From NCBI RefSeq assembly GCF_000613925.1, contig NZ_BAJX01000007.1, positions 87,777 to 151,776 on the forward strand: 64,000 nt of DNA, in the 5' to 3' direction. Of the stretch, positions 34,282-43,452 are shown piece after piece. The notes below the pieces were generated by a model that saw only the letters and a program-made list of their open reading frames with translations, did not search any database and was not told the DNA's origin. Position numbers and translations under genes: made by a program. Source of the DNA: Prevotella histicola JCM 15637 = DNF00424 (GTDB lineage Bacteria > Bacteroidota > Bacteroidia > Bacteroidales > Bacteroidaceae). Numbering within the stretch: position 1 is the first letter of the stretch; each line of letters starts with the position of its first letter.

Positions 34282-35772
34282 TTATTTCTTAGTTAGTGTT
34301 CTGCCGATGGCATCTGCCCACCCAGCCTTTGCTGCTTCAATCTTCTCACTGTCTGCTACAGGCTCGAAAGTACGCTCAACTTGCCACTGATTCTTTATCT
34401 CATCAATGTTATTCCAGAACCCTACAGCAAGTCCAGCAAGGTAAGCTGCACCCAAAGCGGTGGTCTCTGTGATCTTTGGACGTACCACGGTGATGCCCAA
34501 AAGGTCTGCCTGATGCTGCATCAAGAGGTTGTTTCGTGATGCTCCACCATCCACTTTCAGTTCCTTAAGTGGTGCATCCATATCCTTTGCCATGGCTTGT
34601 GCAATGTCATAAGTCTGGAAAGCAATTCCGTCAAGAGCTGCTCGTGCTATGTGTGCACGGGTTGTTCCTCGGGTAATACCAATGATTGTACCACGTGCAT
34701 ATTGGTCCCAATAAGGTGCAGCAAGACCTGTTAGCGCTGGAACAAAGTATACTCCGCCACTGTCAGGGACTGTTGATGCAAGGTCTTCTATCTCTGATGA
34801 TGAAGTGATGAAGCCCAATCCGTCACGCAGCCACTGTACAACAGAGCCGCCAACGTAGATAGATCCTTCCAGCGCATAGGTGATTTTATCTCCTATTTTC
34901 CATGCTATGGTTGTCAGAAGGTTATTCTTTGACAGGACAGGTTTGCTTCCTGTGTTCAGCATAACGAAGCATCCTGTGCCGTAAGTGTTCTTGATAGAGC
35001 CTGGTTCAATACACATCTGACCGAACAAAGCAGCTTGTTGGTCACCTGCAATACCAGAGATTGGCACCTCATGTGCAAAGATAGTAGTCTTTGTATGACC
35101 ATATATCTCGGAGCTAGACTTCACCTCTGGCATCATTGACATTGGGATGTCAAGTAGCTTCAGTAGCTCTTCGTCCCACTTCAAGTCTTTTATGTTGAAT
35201 AGCATAGTACGTGAAGCGTTGGTTACATCAGTGACATGTATCTCGCCACGTGTCAACCTCCACACCAGCCATGAGTCCACATTACCGAAGCGAAGCTTAC
35301 CCATCTCGGCACGTTTGCGTGCTCCTGGTACGTTATCAAGTATCCATTTGATCTTTGTTCCACTGAAATAAGCGTCTATGATAAGACCTGTTTTCTTGTG
35401 AATCTTCTCTGTTAAGCCTTGTGCTTTCAGCTCGTCACAATACTCGGAGGTACGTCTGTCCTGCCAGACAATGGCATTATAGATAGGCTCTTCAGTATCA
35501 ATGTCCCACACAATGGTTGTCTCTCGCTGGTTTGTTATACCTATTCCAGCAATGTCAAGACCATTGATGTCAATGGCAGATATGGCCTCGGCGATAACAG
35601 AAGCCTGTGATGACCATATCTCATTAGGGTTATGTTCCACCCAACCTGGCTGTGGAAAGTACTGAGTAAACTCCTTCTGAGCCACTGACTTGATGTGTCC
35701 GTTGTGGTCAAAAACGATTGCTCTGGAGCTTGTTGTCCCTTGATCAAGGGCTAGAATGAATTTCTTTTCCAT
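34282..35772 (-). CDS. glpK: Glycerol kinase
   Basis: FGGY-family kinase making sn-glycerol 3-phosphate from glycerol and ATP. The 496-residue protein starts [19 protein letters not shown] (phosphate-1 motif). It has [13 protein letters not shown] and the glycerol-binding WQDRR, then the FGGY signature region and [18 protein letters not shown] near the C-terminus. The length matches E. coli GlpK closely. In the operon it follows glpC after 45 nt and precedes glpF. Together they take up glycerol, phosphorylate it and oxidise it. Confidence 0.96.
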   Translation of the reverse strand: MEKKFILALDQGTTSSRAIVFDHNGHIKSVAQKEFTQYFPQPGWVEHNPNEIWSSQASVIAEAISAIDINGLDIAGIGITNQRETTIVWDIDTEEPIYNAIVWQDRRTSEYCDELKAQGLTEKIHKKTGLIIDAYFSGTKIKWILDNVPGARKRAEMGKLRFGNVDSWLVWRLTRGEIHVTDVTNASRTMLFNIKDLKWDEELLKLLDIPMSMMPEVKSSSEIYGHTKTTIFAHEVPISGIAGDQQAALFGQMCIEPGSIKNTYGTGCFVMLNTGSKPVLSKNNLLTTIAWKIGDKITYALEGSIYVGGSVVQWLRDGLGFITSSSEIEDLASTVPDSGGVYFVPALTGLAAPYWDQYARGTIIGITRGTTRAHIARAALDGIAFQTYDIAQAMAKDMDAPLKELKVDGGASRNNLLMQHQADLLGITVVRPKITETTALGAAYLAGLAVGFWNNIDEIKNQWQVERTFEPVADSEKIEAAKAGWADAIGRTLTKK

Positions 35773-35817
35773 ATCGGTAAGTCTTTAGATTTATCTTGTT
35801 TTATGCTTTTAGGTTCT

Positions 35818-37068
35818 TTATTGATTGAGTTTTATGGTCTCTTCTACATCCAATGCGTCGGCAAGAATGGATATCGGATTCTTTACTTCATAACCTGTTG
35901 ACATCTCTATCTGCCATTTGCAGGTCTCGCAGTCAGTGCTTACGCAGTCTGGATTTAACTCTTTTATCTGCTTGAAGAGCCTTGACCCGATCTCTTGTGA
36001 GCGTTGGTAGTTCTCTTTCTTGAACCCATAAGTACCTGCAATACCACAACATTGTGAGTCAAGCATGATGAGTTCGAGACCAGGTATCATCTTTAAGAGT
36101 TCAGTACTGTATATAATCCATCCCATTTTCTCCATGTGACAGGCTGAATGGTAGGCTGTTCGCATCTTAAAGTCTTTGCGAAAGGCGAGTTTTATGTCCC
36201 CTTTTTCAATCAGACGATAGAGGAAACGTGTTGCCAGAGTGATGTTTTCACGTACGTCATCAGTCTTGATGTCGAGTAAATGTTCGTACTCATCACGCAT
36301 GGTAAACGTGCATGTAGAGCTTGTTGTCAGTACGATTCTGTTTTGTTCTGCTGCCTTTCGGATAGAACGAATGTTCACTTTACCCTGTCGGCGAGCCTGT
36401 CCACTAAGTCCATTGGCTATCAATGCTACACCACAACACTTTTCTTTCTCTAACAGATGCACGCCATATCCCACTGCATTCATGATCTTTACGAGATCTT
36501 TTCCTAACTGTGGAAAGTTATAATTGACGTAACATCCGTGGAAATAGCTTACATGTTTGCTATAAGAATCCTGCTTTTTTGCTGCCATTCGTTTGTACCA
36601 TGTCTCGAATTTCTGGCTGCTGTATGCAGGAAAAGTACGGTGTTTATCAATTCCCATGACCCCATGTAAGACGGCTTTCACGGGCTTCAGCCCCAATGTT
36701 GCATTGACAATAGGTGCTACCATGTTTGCCATTGTCCCCACAAAGTCGGTGTTTGCGAGCATGATATCACGTGGAATGGGGCGGTGAGTACTGTATGTAA
36801 TGCGTGAAGCTTGTATGATATCAGCGATACGGACGCCGGATGGACATGCAACCTCACATCGTTTACAGTTCAAACACATCTTGAGAGCTTCGTCAAAGAA
36901 CTTCGAATCCTTCAGTCTATAGCGTTCCTGGTCTGGTCCAGAGTGCTTGGGTCCAGGGTATTTGGGCTCAACCGCCGATACAGGACAGTATGCTGTACAG
37001 ATTGAACACTTGAGACATTGCTCCAAGTTGTTGCCACTTATGTTTTTAAGTTGTATCCCTTCTGCCAT
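35818..37068 (-). CDS. glpC: Anaerobic glycerol-3-phosphate dehydrogenase subunit C
   Basis: Iron-sulfur membrane-anchor subunit that passes electrons from GlpAB to menaquinone. The 416-residue protein has two [4Fe-4S] ferredoxin motifs near the N-terminus (CLKCSICTAYCPV and CLNCKRCEVACPSG). Two CCG (heterodisulfide-reductase-like) domains follow, with EKCCGVALI and DSQCCGIAGTYG. It starts 3 nt after the glpB stop. No transmembrane helix is present, as in other GlpC proteins, where amphipathic contacts hold it to the membrane. Confidence 0.93.
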   Translation of the reverse strand: MAEGIQLKNISGNNLEQCLKCSICTAYCPVSAVEPKYPGPKHSGPDQERYRLKDSKFFDEALKMCLNCKRCEVACPSGVRIADIIQASRITYSTHRPIPRDIMLANTDFVGTMANMVAPIVNATLGLKPVKAVLHGVMGIDKHRTFPAYSSQKFETWYKRMAAKKQDSYSKHVSYFHGCYVNYNFPQLGKDLVKIMNAVGYGVHLLEKEKCCGVALIANGLSGQARRQGKVNIRSIRKAAEQNRIVLTTSSTCTFTMRDEYEHLLDIKTDDVRENITLATRFLYRLIEKGDIKLAFRKDFKMRTAYHSACHMEKMGWIIYSTELLKMIPGLELIMLDSQCCGIAGTYGFKKENYQRSQEIGSRLFKQIKELNPDCVSTDCETCKWQIEMSTGYEVKNPISILADALDVEETIKLNQ

Positions 37069-37071
37069 GAC

Positions 37072-38322
37072 TTATCCCTTTCCTGTAATCTTTTTTGCCA
37101 CATAAAGTGCCGTTAATAGTGACACTCCTGTTCCGTCAGCATGCTTAATACTGTTGTGACCACTCAATACTGAACCTATTGCATATAGGTTTTCAATGTT
37201 CTTTCCATCCTTTGTTGCATGGAAATCTTTGTCAGTATGCACACCAAACTCCATGTAAGGTTGTGTTTCAAAGGCATTCGTTACGCTCCAATCGTCACGT
37301 TTTTTTGCAGCATCAACGTCCAGTTTGAACACAGGTTCATAAACTCCAGCATAGTTACTTCTTATCCCATGGCTCATGAAAGAGCCTGATGCAAGGATGA
37401 AATGATCTGCATAGAGTTTCTCATCAGGCAGATGATCGGTTGTGATAGAAACGAGATGATTGCCTGAAAATTGTCCTGTTGTAGCAGAATCACCAACGAG
37501 AAGTGTTCCACCTGCCTGTGCAAAGAGTCGTTTTAACAGGATAGTGGTGCGTACACCAGATACTGATGGAGGCAAAGTTGCGATGTATTGAACTGGTTTC
37601 TTTATCCATTGCTTCATTTCATCAAGGCTTTCGGCATTGCTAAAGCCCAGAACTGCTGGCAGAAGGAGGGCATCTGGGTCGCCACTGATGGCATTGATAC
37701 GTTCTGATACCTTACTGAGAGCATCTTTATTAGCAAGTACCTTCGCTATATTTGTAGCTCTCATCTCTGTCGGACTCTGCCTTGCAGTACTTAATTTGTC
37801 TGTTGTAAAGGTCTTAATCTGACATTCAACGCCCATCATTCTTAGGTTTTCTGCAATGAATTGAGTGGGAAAGTCCATGAAACCTTGTATGTTCAGCAAC
37901 TCAACTTTCTTCCATGGGAGTCTCTCTGGACCATCAATCATGGCGTAACCTTCCGTGGTGAGCCATGCTGGTTTCAGTGTTCCTAAGGGTGTAACACGGT
38001 AGTGGTTCTGCTCATAGTTCCCCATTACGCTTATACCAGCTTCAGAAAGTAATGTCTTTGCTTGGCTTGCAAGATGCTCTATGTTGCTGATTCCAATCTT
38101 TGAATATGGGTGTTCAGCCTTCAAATCAGCAATGGCTTGCAGCGGATGGGTAACAACTTCGCCGTCAGCATCGTACCCCAGGAGGTCGAATGAGCCTGAA
38201 TGGAAGTGCAGACTGCTCTGTCCTGCTGACACGATGCAGACCTTCTGTCCTGCTTTTGCCAGTGTAATGCCTGCTGTCAGTCCACTGAGTCCACCGCCTA
38301 TTATGATAGTATCGTATCTCAT
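37072..38322 (-). CDS. glpB: Anaerobic glycerol-3-phosphate dehydrogenase subunit B
   Basis: FAD/FMN-binding subunit of the anaerobic G3P dehydrogenase. The 416-residue product opens with the dinucleotide-binding fold YDTIIIGGGLSGLTAGITLAKAGQ and has the C-terminal flavin-binding IENLYAIGSVLSGHNSIKHADGTG. I chose MRYDTII at 38322; the longer frame to 38349 adds nine residues unlike the family. It follows glpA by 64 nt and is nearly joined to glpC. Confidence 0.92.
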   Translation of the reverse strand: MRYDTIIIGGGLSGLTAGITLAKAGQKVCIVSAGQSSLHFHSGSFDLLGYDADGEVVTHPLQAIADLKAEHPYSKIGISNIEHLASQAKTLLSEAGISVMGNYEQNHYRVTPLGTLKPAWLTTEGYAMIDGPERLPWKKVELLNIQGFMDFPTQFIAENLRMMGVECQIKTFTTDKLSTARQSPTEMRATNIAKVLANKDALSKVSERINAISGDPDALLLPAVLGFSNAESLDEMKQWIKKPVQYIATLPPSVSGVRTTILLKRLFAQAGGTLLVGDSATTGQFSGNHLVSITTDHLPDEKLYADHFILASGSFMSHGIRSNYAGVYEPVFKLDVDAAKKRDDWSVTNAFETQPYMEFGVHTDKDFHATKDGKNIENLYAIGSVLSGHNSIKHADGTGVSLLTALYVAKKITGKG

Positions 38323-38386
38323 AATCTCTTGTTTTTTCTGTCCAACCAACTGGATTAGTTTGATTTATCAGGTCGTTCTGCAATTA

Positions 38387-39985
38387 TTATATACCTAATC
38401 CACAGAGCCCTTGGTAGATAATGGTTGTGAGTTGGGCTTCATCCAACGTACTTCCCCATGCCACAGGGCGCATACCTTTCCATCTTTCGTTGATGAATTT
38501 GGTGAGATCAGTCATTGCTTTGTCGACTTTTACACCATTCTCACACATCACTCCAGCTGCTCTGCAAGCACAAAGTTCACCTTGACAGGTACCCATTCCT
38601 ACACGAGTACGGCGTCGCAGGTTGAGCAAATCATGTACATGTAGCTCTTCAATGGCGTATTTTGCTTCGCCAACGCTTACCTCTTCGCACTCACAAATGA
38701 GTGCGCGGTCATCTTCTGTACGCTCATCAATCTCCTTTACACGGTTTCCTTGTCTGCCTTTAGCTGCTTTGTGTGCTGTTGAATACGTATGATGAGGGTT
38801 GTCAGGGTCCTTTCCTGCTGTGCCAGGGAGCGGAGTTGTGGCAGTCTCACAAGCCTTATCAATGCCTAACTTCTTGCATGCAAGGTCGGTTGCTTGCTCT
38901 GCCATGAGGCGATAGGTCATCATTTTACCTCCAGTGATGGTAATCATACCAGCCAGTCCGTCACGTTTTTCATGGTCTAAGCATACAATCCCACGGCTGA
39001 TACTGCGTCCTGTAGGGTCATTATCGGCTGCAACGAGCGGACGAACACCTGCATAGGCACGGAGGATACGTGTTGTTGCAAGACTTGGAGCGAGCTTTTC
39101 ACCTTCTCTTATAAGCGTGTCTACTTCTTCAGATGTTATCTTCAGGTTGTCAACAGTATCATAAGAAACACGGTCACTGGTTGTTCCGATGACGCAAACA
39201 GCATCGTCTGGTACGAGGATATCCGCATTAGCAGGCTTGCGACAGCGGTTGATAACCATCTTGTTGACACGGTGTCCGAAGACCAGAAGGGTTCCTTTGG
39301 CAGGGAACATATTGATCTTTATGTCTGCCATCTTTGCAATGTCATGTCCCCATATGCCAGCAGCATTGATGACCAATGCGGCATGTTTCTCAATTTCTTC
39401 CCCCGTATGATTATTGCGAAGGCGTACACCTTCAACCCTACCATTGCTGGTCAGAATGGCAACAACCTCATGGTAAGTAAGTACATCAGCACCATGTTGG
39501 CGAGCATCAAGTACGTTAGCAGTAGTCAAATGGAAAGGGTCAATAGATGCATCTGGCACACGTACCGCACCGAGAAGGTTGGGATTTACCGATGGATCCA
39601 AGCGTAGTGCCTCTTCGGGAGAGATGATGTTTGCTGAAATACCAGCCCTTGTACATGCCTCAACAAAGGTCTTCTGGTAATTAATGTCGTCTTCTGGCAA
39701 GGTAATGAACAGTCCGTCGGTCTCTTCGATACAATGTTTGGCAATCCGACGGAGCACCATATTCTCCTTAATACACTCTGTTGCCGATTCAGGATCGGTC
39801 ACAGCGTATCTTGCACCACTATGTAACAGACCGTGATTGCGGCCTGTGGCGCCGTTGGTGAAGTCGAATTTCTCAACCAGCAACACCTTTAAACCACGTA
39901 AAGCACAGTCACGTGCTGTGCCAGCACCGGTGATTCCTCCTCCGATGATGATTACATCATAGTTATCGTTCTGTTTGCTGTTCAT
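38387..39985 (-). CDS. glpA: Anaerobic glycerol-3-phosphate dehydrogenase subunit A
   Basis: Catalytic FAD subunit oxidising sn-glycerol 3-phosphate to dihydroxyacetone phosphate. The 532-residue protein has the N-terminal GxGxxG fold YDVIIIGGGITGAGTARDCA, the GlpA/GlpD signature GATGRNHGLLHSGARYAV, and a C-terminal BFD-like [2Fe-2S] domain with ALICECEEVS and GTCQGELCACRAAG. That C-terminal cysteine domain separates GlpA from aerobic GlpD. First gene of the leftward operon, with a TATCTTTG box at 40094-40101 and divergent from the DeoR regulator. Confidence 0.95.
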   Translation of the reverse strand: MNSKQNDNYDVIIIGGGITGAGTARDCALRGLKVLLVEKFDFTNGATGRNHGLLHSGARYAVTDPESATECIKENMVLRRIAKHCIEETDGLFITLPEDDINYQKTFVEACTRAGISANIISPEEALRLDPSVNPNLLGAVRVPDASIDPFHLTTANVLDARQHGADVLTYHEVVAILTSNGRVEGVRLRNNHTGEEIEKHAALVINAAGIWGHDIAKMADIKINMFPAKGTLLVFGHRVNKMVINRCRKPANADILVPDDAVCVIGTTSDRVSYDTVDNLKITSEEVDTLIREGEKLAPSLATTRILRAYAGVRPLVAADNDPTGRSISRGIVCLDHEKRDGLAGMITITGGKMMTYRLMAEQATDLACKKLGIDKACETATTPLPGTAGKDPDNPHHTYSTAHKAAKGRQGNRVKEIDERTEDDRALICECEEVSVGEAKYAIEELHVHDLLNLRRRTRVGMGTCQGELCACRAAGVMCENGVKVDKAMTDLTKFINERWKGMRPVAWGSTLDEAQLTTIIYQGLCGLGI

Positions 39986-40093
39986 TGTTATAGGTCCTTG
40001 TCAACTGCAATAGCAGCTTGTTTTATTTCATAATGAAAGTCGAAAGACGGCTTAGATTTTATAAATCGAAAGGTTGTTTATTTCTTTACGAAG

Positions 40094-40101
40094 CAAAGAT
40101 A
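40094..40101 (-). promoter_or_regulatory. -7 promoter box of the glp operon
   Basis: Minus strand TATCTTTG, about 110 nt before glpA. The 580-nt intergenic region to glpR also contains the family-B repeat; I see no clear DeoR operator. Confidence 0.5.
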
Positions 40102-40371
40102 ATGATTATTTCTAAAAAGAAACATTAGATTAACGTTTTTTATATATTTTCTTTCGTTCAGAAATAGATATGCTTTCGTTTTGCTTTCGTTTGTCTTCTG
40201 CTATGTGTTTTACTTCTTATAGTAACCCTTCTATTTGTTTTTACTTATATGAAAGGTTGTCTCTGTTTAGTAGATCTTTATCGTTTCGGTTGTTAATGAG
40301 TGCTTTCTGGTATCTTCTATAACGATAAAGAATGATGCACCTTTCAGCTTTTTACTTGTGTGCGATAGCCT

Positions 40372-40474
40372 CGCACCATTGGTGCGGCAGCCCAACACCA
40401 CTGGAGCTGATGGCTAGCACCATTGGAGCTGATGGTTAGCACCAGTGGTGCTGATGGCTAAACACCATGCAGAA
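40372..40474. repeat. 22-nt-period five-core array, family B copy 2
   Basis: Cores at 40372 (CGCACCATTGGTGCG), 40394, 40416, 40438 (AGCACCAGTGGTGCT) and 40460 (degenerate); spacers GCAGCCC, GATGGCT, GATGGTT, GATGGCT. Each core is a near-perfect 15-nt palindrome. The GATGGYT spacers match those of the array at 24050, so the two are related. It lies in the glpA-glpR divergent region, the only array near promoters. Confidence 0.85.
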
Positions 40475-40589
40475 GATTGTTGAAAGCGTCTTTTATTGTC
40501 CTTTAGTCAGTGATATATACGATCCTTTGTGTGTTGTTTTTTGTATCAGGAAATTGTTAATCTTCTGTTAAACATTTGCAGTAGAGATA

Positions 40590-40617
40590 TATCTTTGATA
40601 TATTTTACCTATTTTTG
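40590..40617 (+). promoter_or_regulatory. Possible promoter boxes for glpR
   Basis: Two TAnnTTTG matches, TATCTTTG at 40590 and TATTTTTG at 40610, precede glpR. Neither has an ideally spaced -33, so I cannot pick one. Confidence 0.4.
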
Positions 40618-40685
40618 TACAAGACTGTACTAAGCAGTAACCCGCGGCGACTATATACTATAAATGCCGAAAACCTACGTTGATT

Positions 40686-41450
40686 ATGACAAAAGAAGAT
40701 AGGCAAGGTGCCATTCTTGAGCAGCTTCTTTCGCAGGAGTCTGTACTTGTATCCGACCTGGCAGCGTCATTGGATGTGTCATTAGTGACTATTCGTAAGG
40801 ATTTAACAGAGTTGGAGAAGGCTGGTAAGTTGTATCGTAGCCACGGAAAAGCCATTCTTATCAATCCTTTTACGAACAATCGCTCTGTAAATGAGAAGGA
40901 AAAGCTCAATACAGAGGAGAAACAGCTGATCGGTTCTGAGGCAGTAAAGATGCTTGTGAAGAATGATTCCATCATCCTTGCTTCGGGAACTACCATTCAT
41001 GCGTTGGCATGTAACATACAACCTGAGGGTAAACTGACCGTTGTTTCTGCTTCCTTGCAAGCCACAATGTCTCTCTCGGGTAATGAAAACATTGATATTA
41101 TTCAGTTAGGAGGAATGCTTCGTCATAGTAGTGCATCGGTAGTTGGCCAGTATAGTATGGAGTTTTTACGTGGTTGTTCGTTCAGTAAACTCTTCTTAGG
41201 AGTGGATGGTATTGATGTTGATTTTGGTATTTCCACAACTGATATCCGTGAGGCTGAACTGAACAGGGCTATGATGCAGGCTGCACAGAAGACGATAGTG
41301 TTGGCTGATTCAAGTAAGTTTGGCAGACGAGGGTTTGCTAAAATCAGTGGGATGGAGGATATTGACACCATCATTACAGATGCAAAAATACCGCATGCCG
41401 TAGCAAAGCGTATAGAAGAAATGGGTATAGACCTTATCATAGCTGGTTAG
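40686..41450 (+). CDS. glpR: DeoR-family transcriptional regulator of the glp genes
   Basis: A 254-residue DeoR/GlpR-type repressor. The N-terminal winged helix is clear (RQGAILEQLLSQESVLVSDL and SLVTIRKDLTELEKAGKLYR), followed by the sugar-phosphate-sensing domain with IILASGTTIHALA, LGGMLRHSSASVVG and the ADSSKFGRRG motif. In this family the effector is a phosphorylated compound; adjacency and divergent orientation to glpABC-K-F make sn-glycerol 3-phosphate the likely one. Start ATG 40686 is preferred over the TTG six bases earlier. It may also control the downstream acyltransferase gene 49 nt away. Confidence 0.85.
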   Translation: MTKEDRQGAILEQLLSQESVLVSDLAASLDVSLVTIRKDLTELEKAGKLYRSHGKAILINPFTNNRSVNEKEKLNTEEKQLIGSEAVKMLVKNDSIILASGTTIHALACNIQPEGKLTVVSASLQATMSLSGNENIDIIQLGGMLRHSSASVVGQYSMEFLRGCSFSKLFLGVDGIDVDFGISTTDIREAELNRAMMQAAQKTIVLADSSKFGRRGFAKISGMEDIDTIITDAKIPHAVAKRIEEMGIDLIIAG

Positions 41451-41499
41451 AACAGCATCAAATAAACAAAGAAAAGAAATTCAATTAACATTTAAGATT

Positions 41500-42699
41500 A
41501 TGAATATACCATCAGAGTTTGACCCTATTCGTCCGTTTGAGCCGGAAGAATTGCCGGCAGTCTATGATCGAATCCTTGCTGATAAGCAGTTTCAACAGGT
41601 TCTGGCATATCTTTACCCTGATGTTCCAAAGGAGGCTATAGCACAGAAAATGCATGGCTGCAAGACGAATCTTGAGTTCCAAAAGGCTTTCTGCTATCCT
41701 TTTCTTCAGCGTCTTGTAACGACTCTGAGCTTAGGTTGTAGCATGGATGCAGTGAACATTGACATTCGCAACAGATATACTTTCGTGAGCAATCATCGTG
41801 ATATTGTTCTTGATTCGGCGTTTCTTGATAAGCTGTTGATTGATGTTGGCTTTGCAACAACATGTGAAATAGCTATTGGAGACAACTTGTTGTCACAGGA
41901 TTGGGTGCGTGATTTGGTACGTATCAATAAGTCTTTCACTGTTGAACGTGCGTTGCATTCCGTTGAAATGTTACGTGCCAGCAAGCGAATGTCTGAATAT
42001 ATACACTTCGCAGTGGCTGAGAAAAATGAGAATATATGGATAGCTCAGCGTCAAGGTCGTGCTAAAAATTCTAATGATCTCACGCAACCTGCCATTCTGA
42101 AAATGATGGCTATGGGTGGCGAAGGTAGTATCATCGATCGCCTGAAGCAGTTGCATATCGTTCCGCTTACCATCTCTTATGAGTATGATCCATGTGATTA
42201 TTTGAAGGCAAGGGAGTATCAGCTGCGCCGAGATGTCCCATATTGGAAGAAAACTGCCGAAGATGACATGGAGAGTATGCTTGTTGGTATCAAGGGATTC
42301 AAGGGACATATCTTCTATCGTTGTGCTCCTTGCATTGATGAATGGCTTGATACTGTGGACGCAGAGCAGCCCAAGAACAAGCTATTTGATGAGATAGCAG
42401 CGCATATTGATCGTGAGATTCATAGCAATTATGAACTTTATCCTTGCAATTATGTAGCACTTGACATGATTCAGGATACTAAGGTGTATGAGGAATATTA
42501 CACATCTGAGGACTATCAGAAGTTTGATGAGTATATCAATGAGCAGATAGAGAAGATCGATATAGAGAATCGTGATGATCATTTCCTGCGCACTTGTCTG
42601 CTGACACAGTATGCTTATCCAGCTAAGAACTATATCGCAGCATCGTCAGAGAACGGACGTTTCAAATCATTATTGAACCGTCTCACATTTAAGAAGTAG
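41500..42699 (+). CDS. PlsC-like glycerophosphate acyltransferase
   Basis: A 399-residue protein of the large Bacteroidetes acyltransferase group. The catalytic block I is FVSNHRDIVLDSAFL, with the His-Asp pair of glycerolipid acyltransferases in a slightly lengthened spacing. Block III appears as QRQGRAKNSNDLTQ, where relatives usually have a Glu before GRAK; here it is Gln. Block IV is IVPLTISYEYDP. The N-terminal 80 and C-terminal 150 residues are extra to PlsC. The predicted reaction is acyl transfer to glycerol 3-phosphate or lysophosphatidate, which suits its place right after the glycerol regulator. Substrate is inferred only. Confidence 0.7.
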   Translation: MNIPSEFDPIRPFEPEELPAVYDRILADKQFQQVLAYLYPDVPKEAIAQKMHGCKTNLEFQKAFCYPFLQRLVTTLSLGCSMDAVNIDIRNRYTFVSNHRDIVLDSAFLDKLLIDVGFATTCEIAIGDNLLSQDWVRDLVRINKSFTVERALHSVEMLRASKRMSEYIHFAVAEKNENIWIAQRQGRAKNSNDLTQPAILKMMAMGGEGSIIDRLKQLHIVPLTISYEYDPCDYLKAREYQLRRDVPYWKKTAEDDMESMLVGIKGFKGHIFYRCAPCIDEWLDTVDAEQPKNKLFDEIAAHIDREIHSNYELYPCNYVALDMIQDTKVYEEYYTSEDYQKFDEYINEQIEKIDIENRDDHFLRTCLLTQYAYPAKNYIAASSENGRFKSLLNRLTFKK

Positions 42700-42724
42700 T
42701 CTTGTGGGGCGTAATAGTAAAACG

Positions 42725-43393
42725 ATGAAATCAGCAACTACCATTGCAGTGACGATTATAGCATTGCTAATGGTAGTTGCTTGTACACGTGATTTCTACG
42801 AAACGGGTGACTCTTCCCTGTCTTATCTGAACACTTCTTTCGCCGAAGTGTCCACAAATGCATCATCAGCCTTTGTGGAAGCTGTGACAGATGATGGTAC
42901 AACTCTTCGTTTAACACCTGCTTATCGACCCAAATGGAAGGTCAAGGCAGATACAACTTATCGTGCTTTGCTATATTATAATAAGGTGGAAGAAGGTGCA
43001 ACGGCGGTGGTTGCCATTCAGCCTGTTGCTGTTTTGAAAATGAAACGTACTACAGATGTCGCACATATGCATACTGATCCCGTCACTTTTGAGAGTGCCT
43101 GGGTCAGCAAAGGGCATCGTTACCTGAACCTTGGGTTGGTATTGAAGACAGGAAAAACTGATGATTCAACCGCTGTACAGTCGTTAGGTGTGGTCTGTGA
43201 CTCGGTAAAACAGCAGTCTGGAGGGGGCAAAAAGTACTATATCCGGCTCTATCATAATCAGAATAATGTGCCAGAATATTATAGTACAAAGGTCTTTACG
43301 AGTATCCCACTGGCTGATATTACTCCTCAAGACTCGGTTATATTAGATATTAATACGTATAAAGGATGGGTCAGAAAGCGGTTTGCACCCTGA
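42725..43393 (+). CDS. NigD-like lipoprotein
   Basis: A 222-residue predicted lipoprotein: signal peptide TTIAVTIIALLMVVAC with lipidated Cys, then a beta-rich body. Features such as TDDGTTLRLTPAYRPKWKVK, DTTYRALLYYNK and the C-terminal YYIRLYHNQNNVPEYYSTKV match the NigD family of Bacteroidetes, first noted in a Prevotella bacteriocin locus but with no settled role. I chose ATG 42725 over GTG 42704 because it puts the signal peptide at the N-terminus. It lies 25 nt after the acyltransferase and 59 nt before the C10 protease. Confidence 0.75.
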   Translation: MKSATTIAVTIIALLMVVACTRDFYETGDSSLSYLNTSFAEVSTNASSAFVEAVTDDGTTLRLTPAYRPKWKVKADTTYRALLYYNKVEEGATAVVAIQPVAVLKMKRTTDVAHMHTDPVTFESAWVSKGHRYLNLGLVLKTGKTDDSTAVQSLGVVCDSVKQQSGGGKKYYIRLYHNQNNVPEYYSTKVFTSIPLADITPQDSVILDINTYKGWVRKRFAP

Positions 43394-43452
43394 TAGTTAT
43401 TGATTATAAACCTGATATTTTAAGCTTATTACTTTAATTAACGATTAAGAAA

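Noticed and set aside
39986..40685. A DeoR operator in the glpA-glpR region
   Set aside because: Apart from the repeat array and promoter boxes I find no convincing inverted repeat at a regulatory distance.
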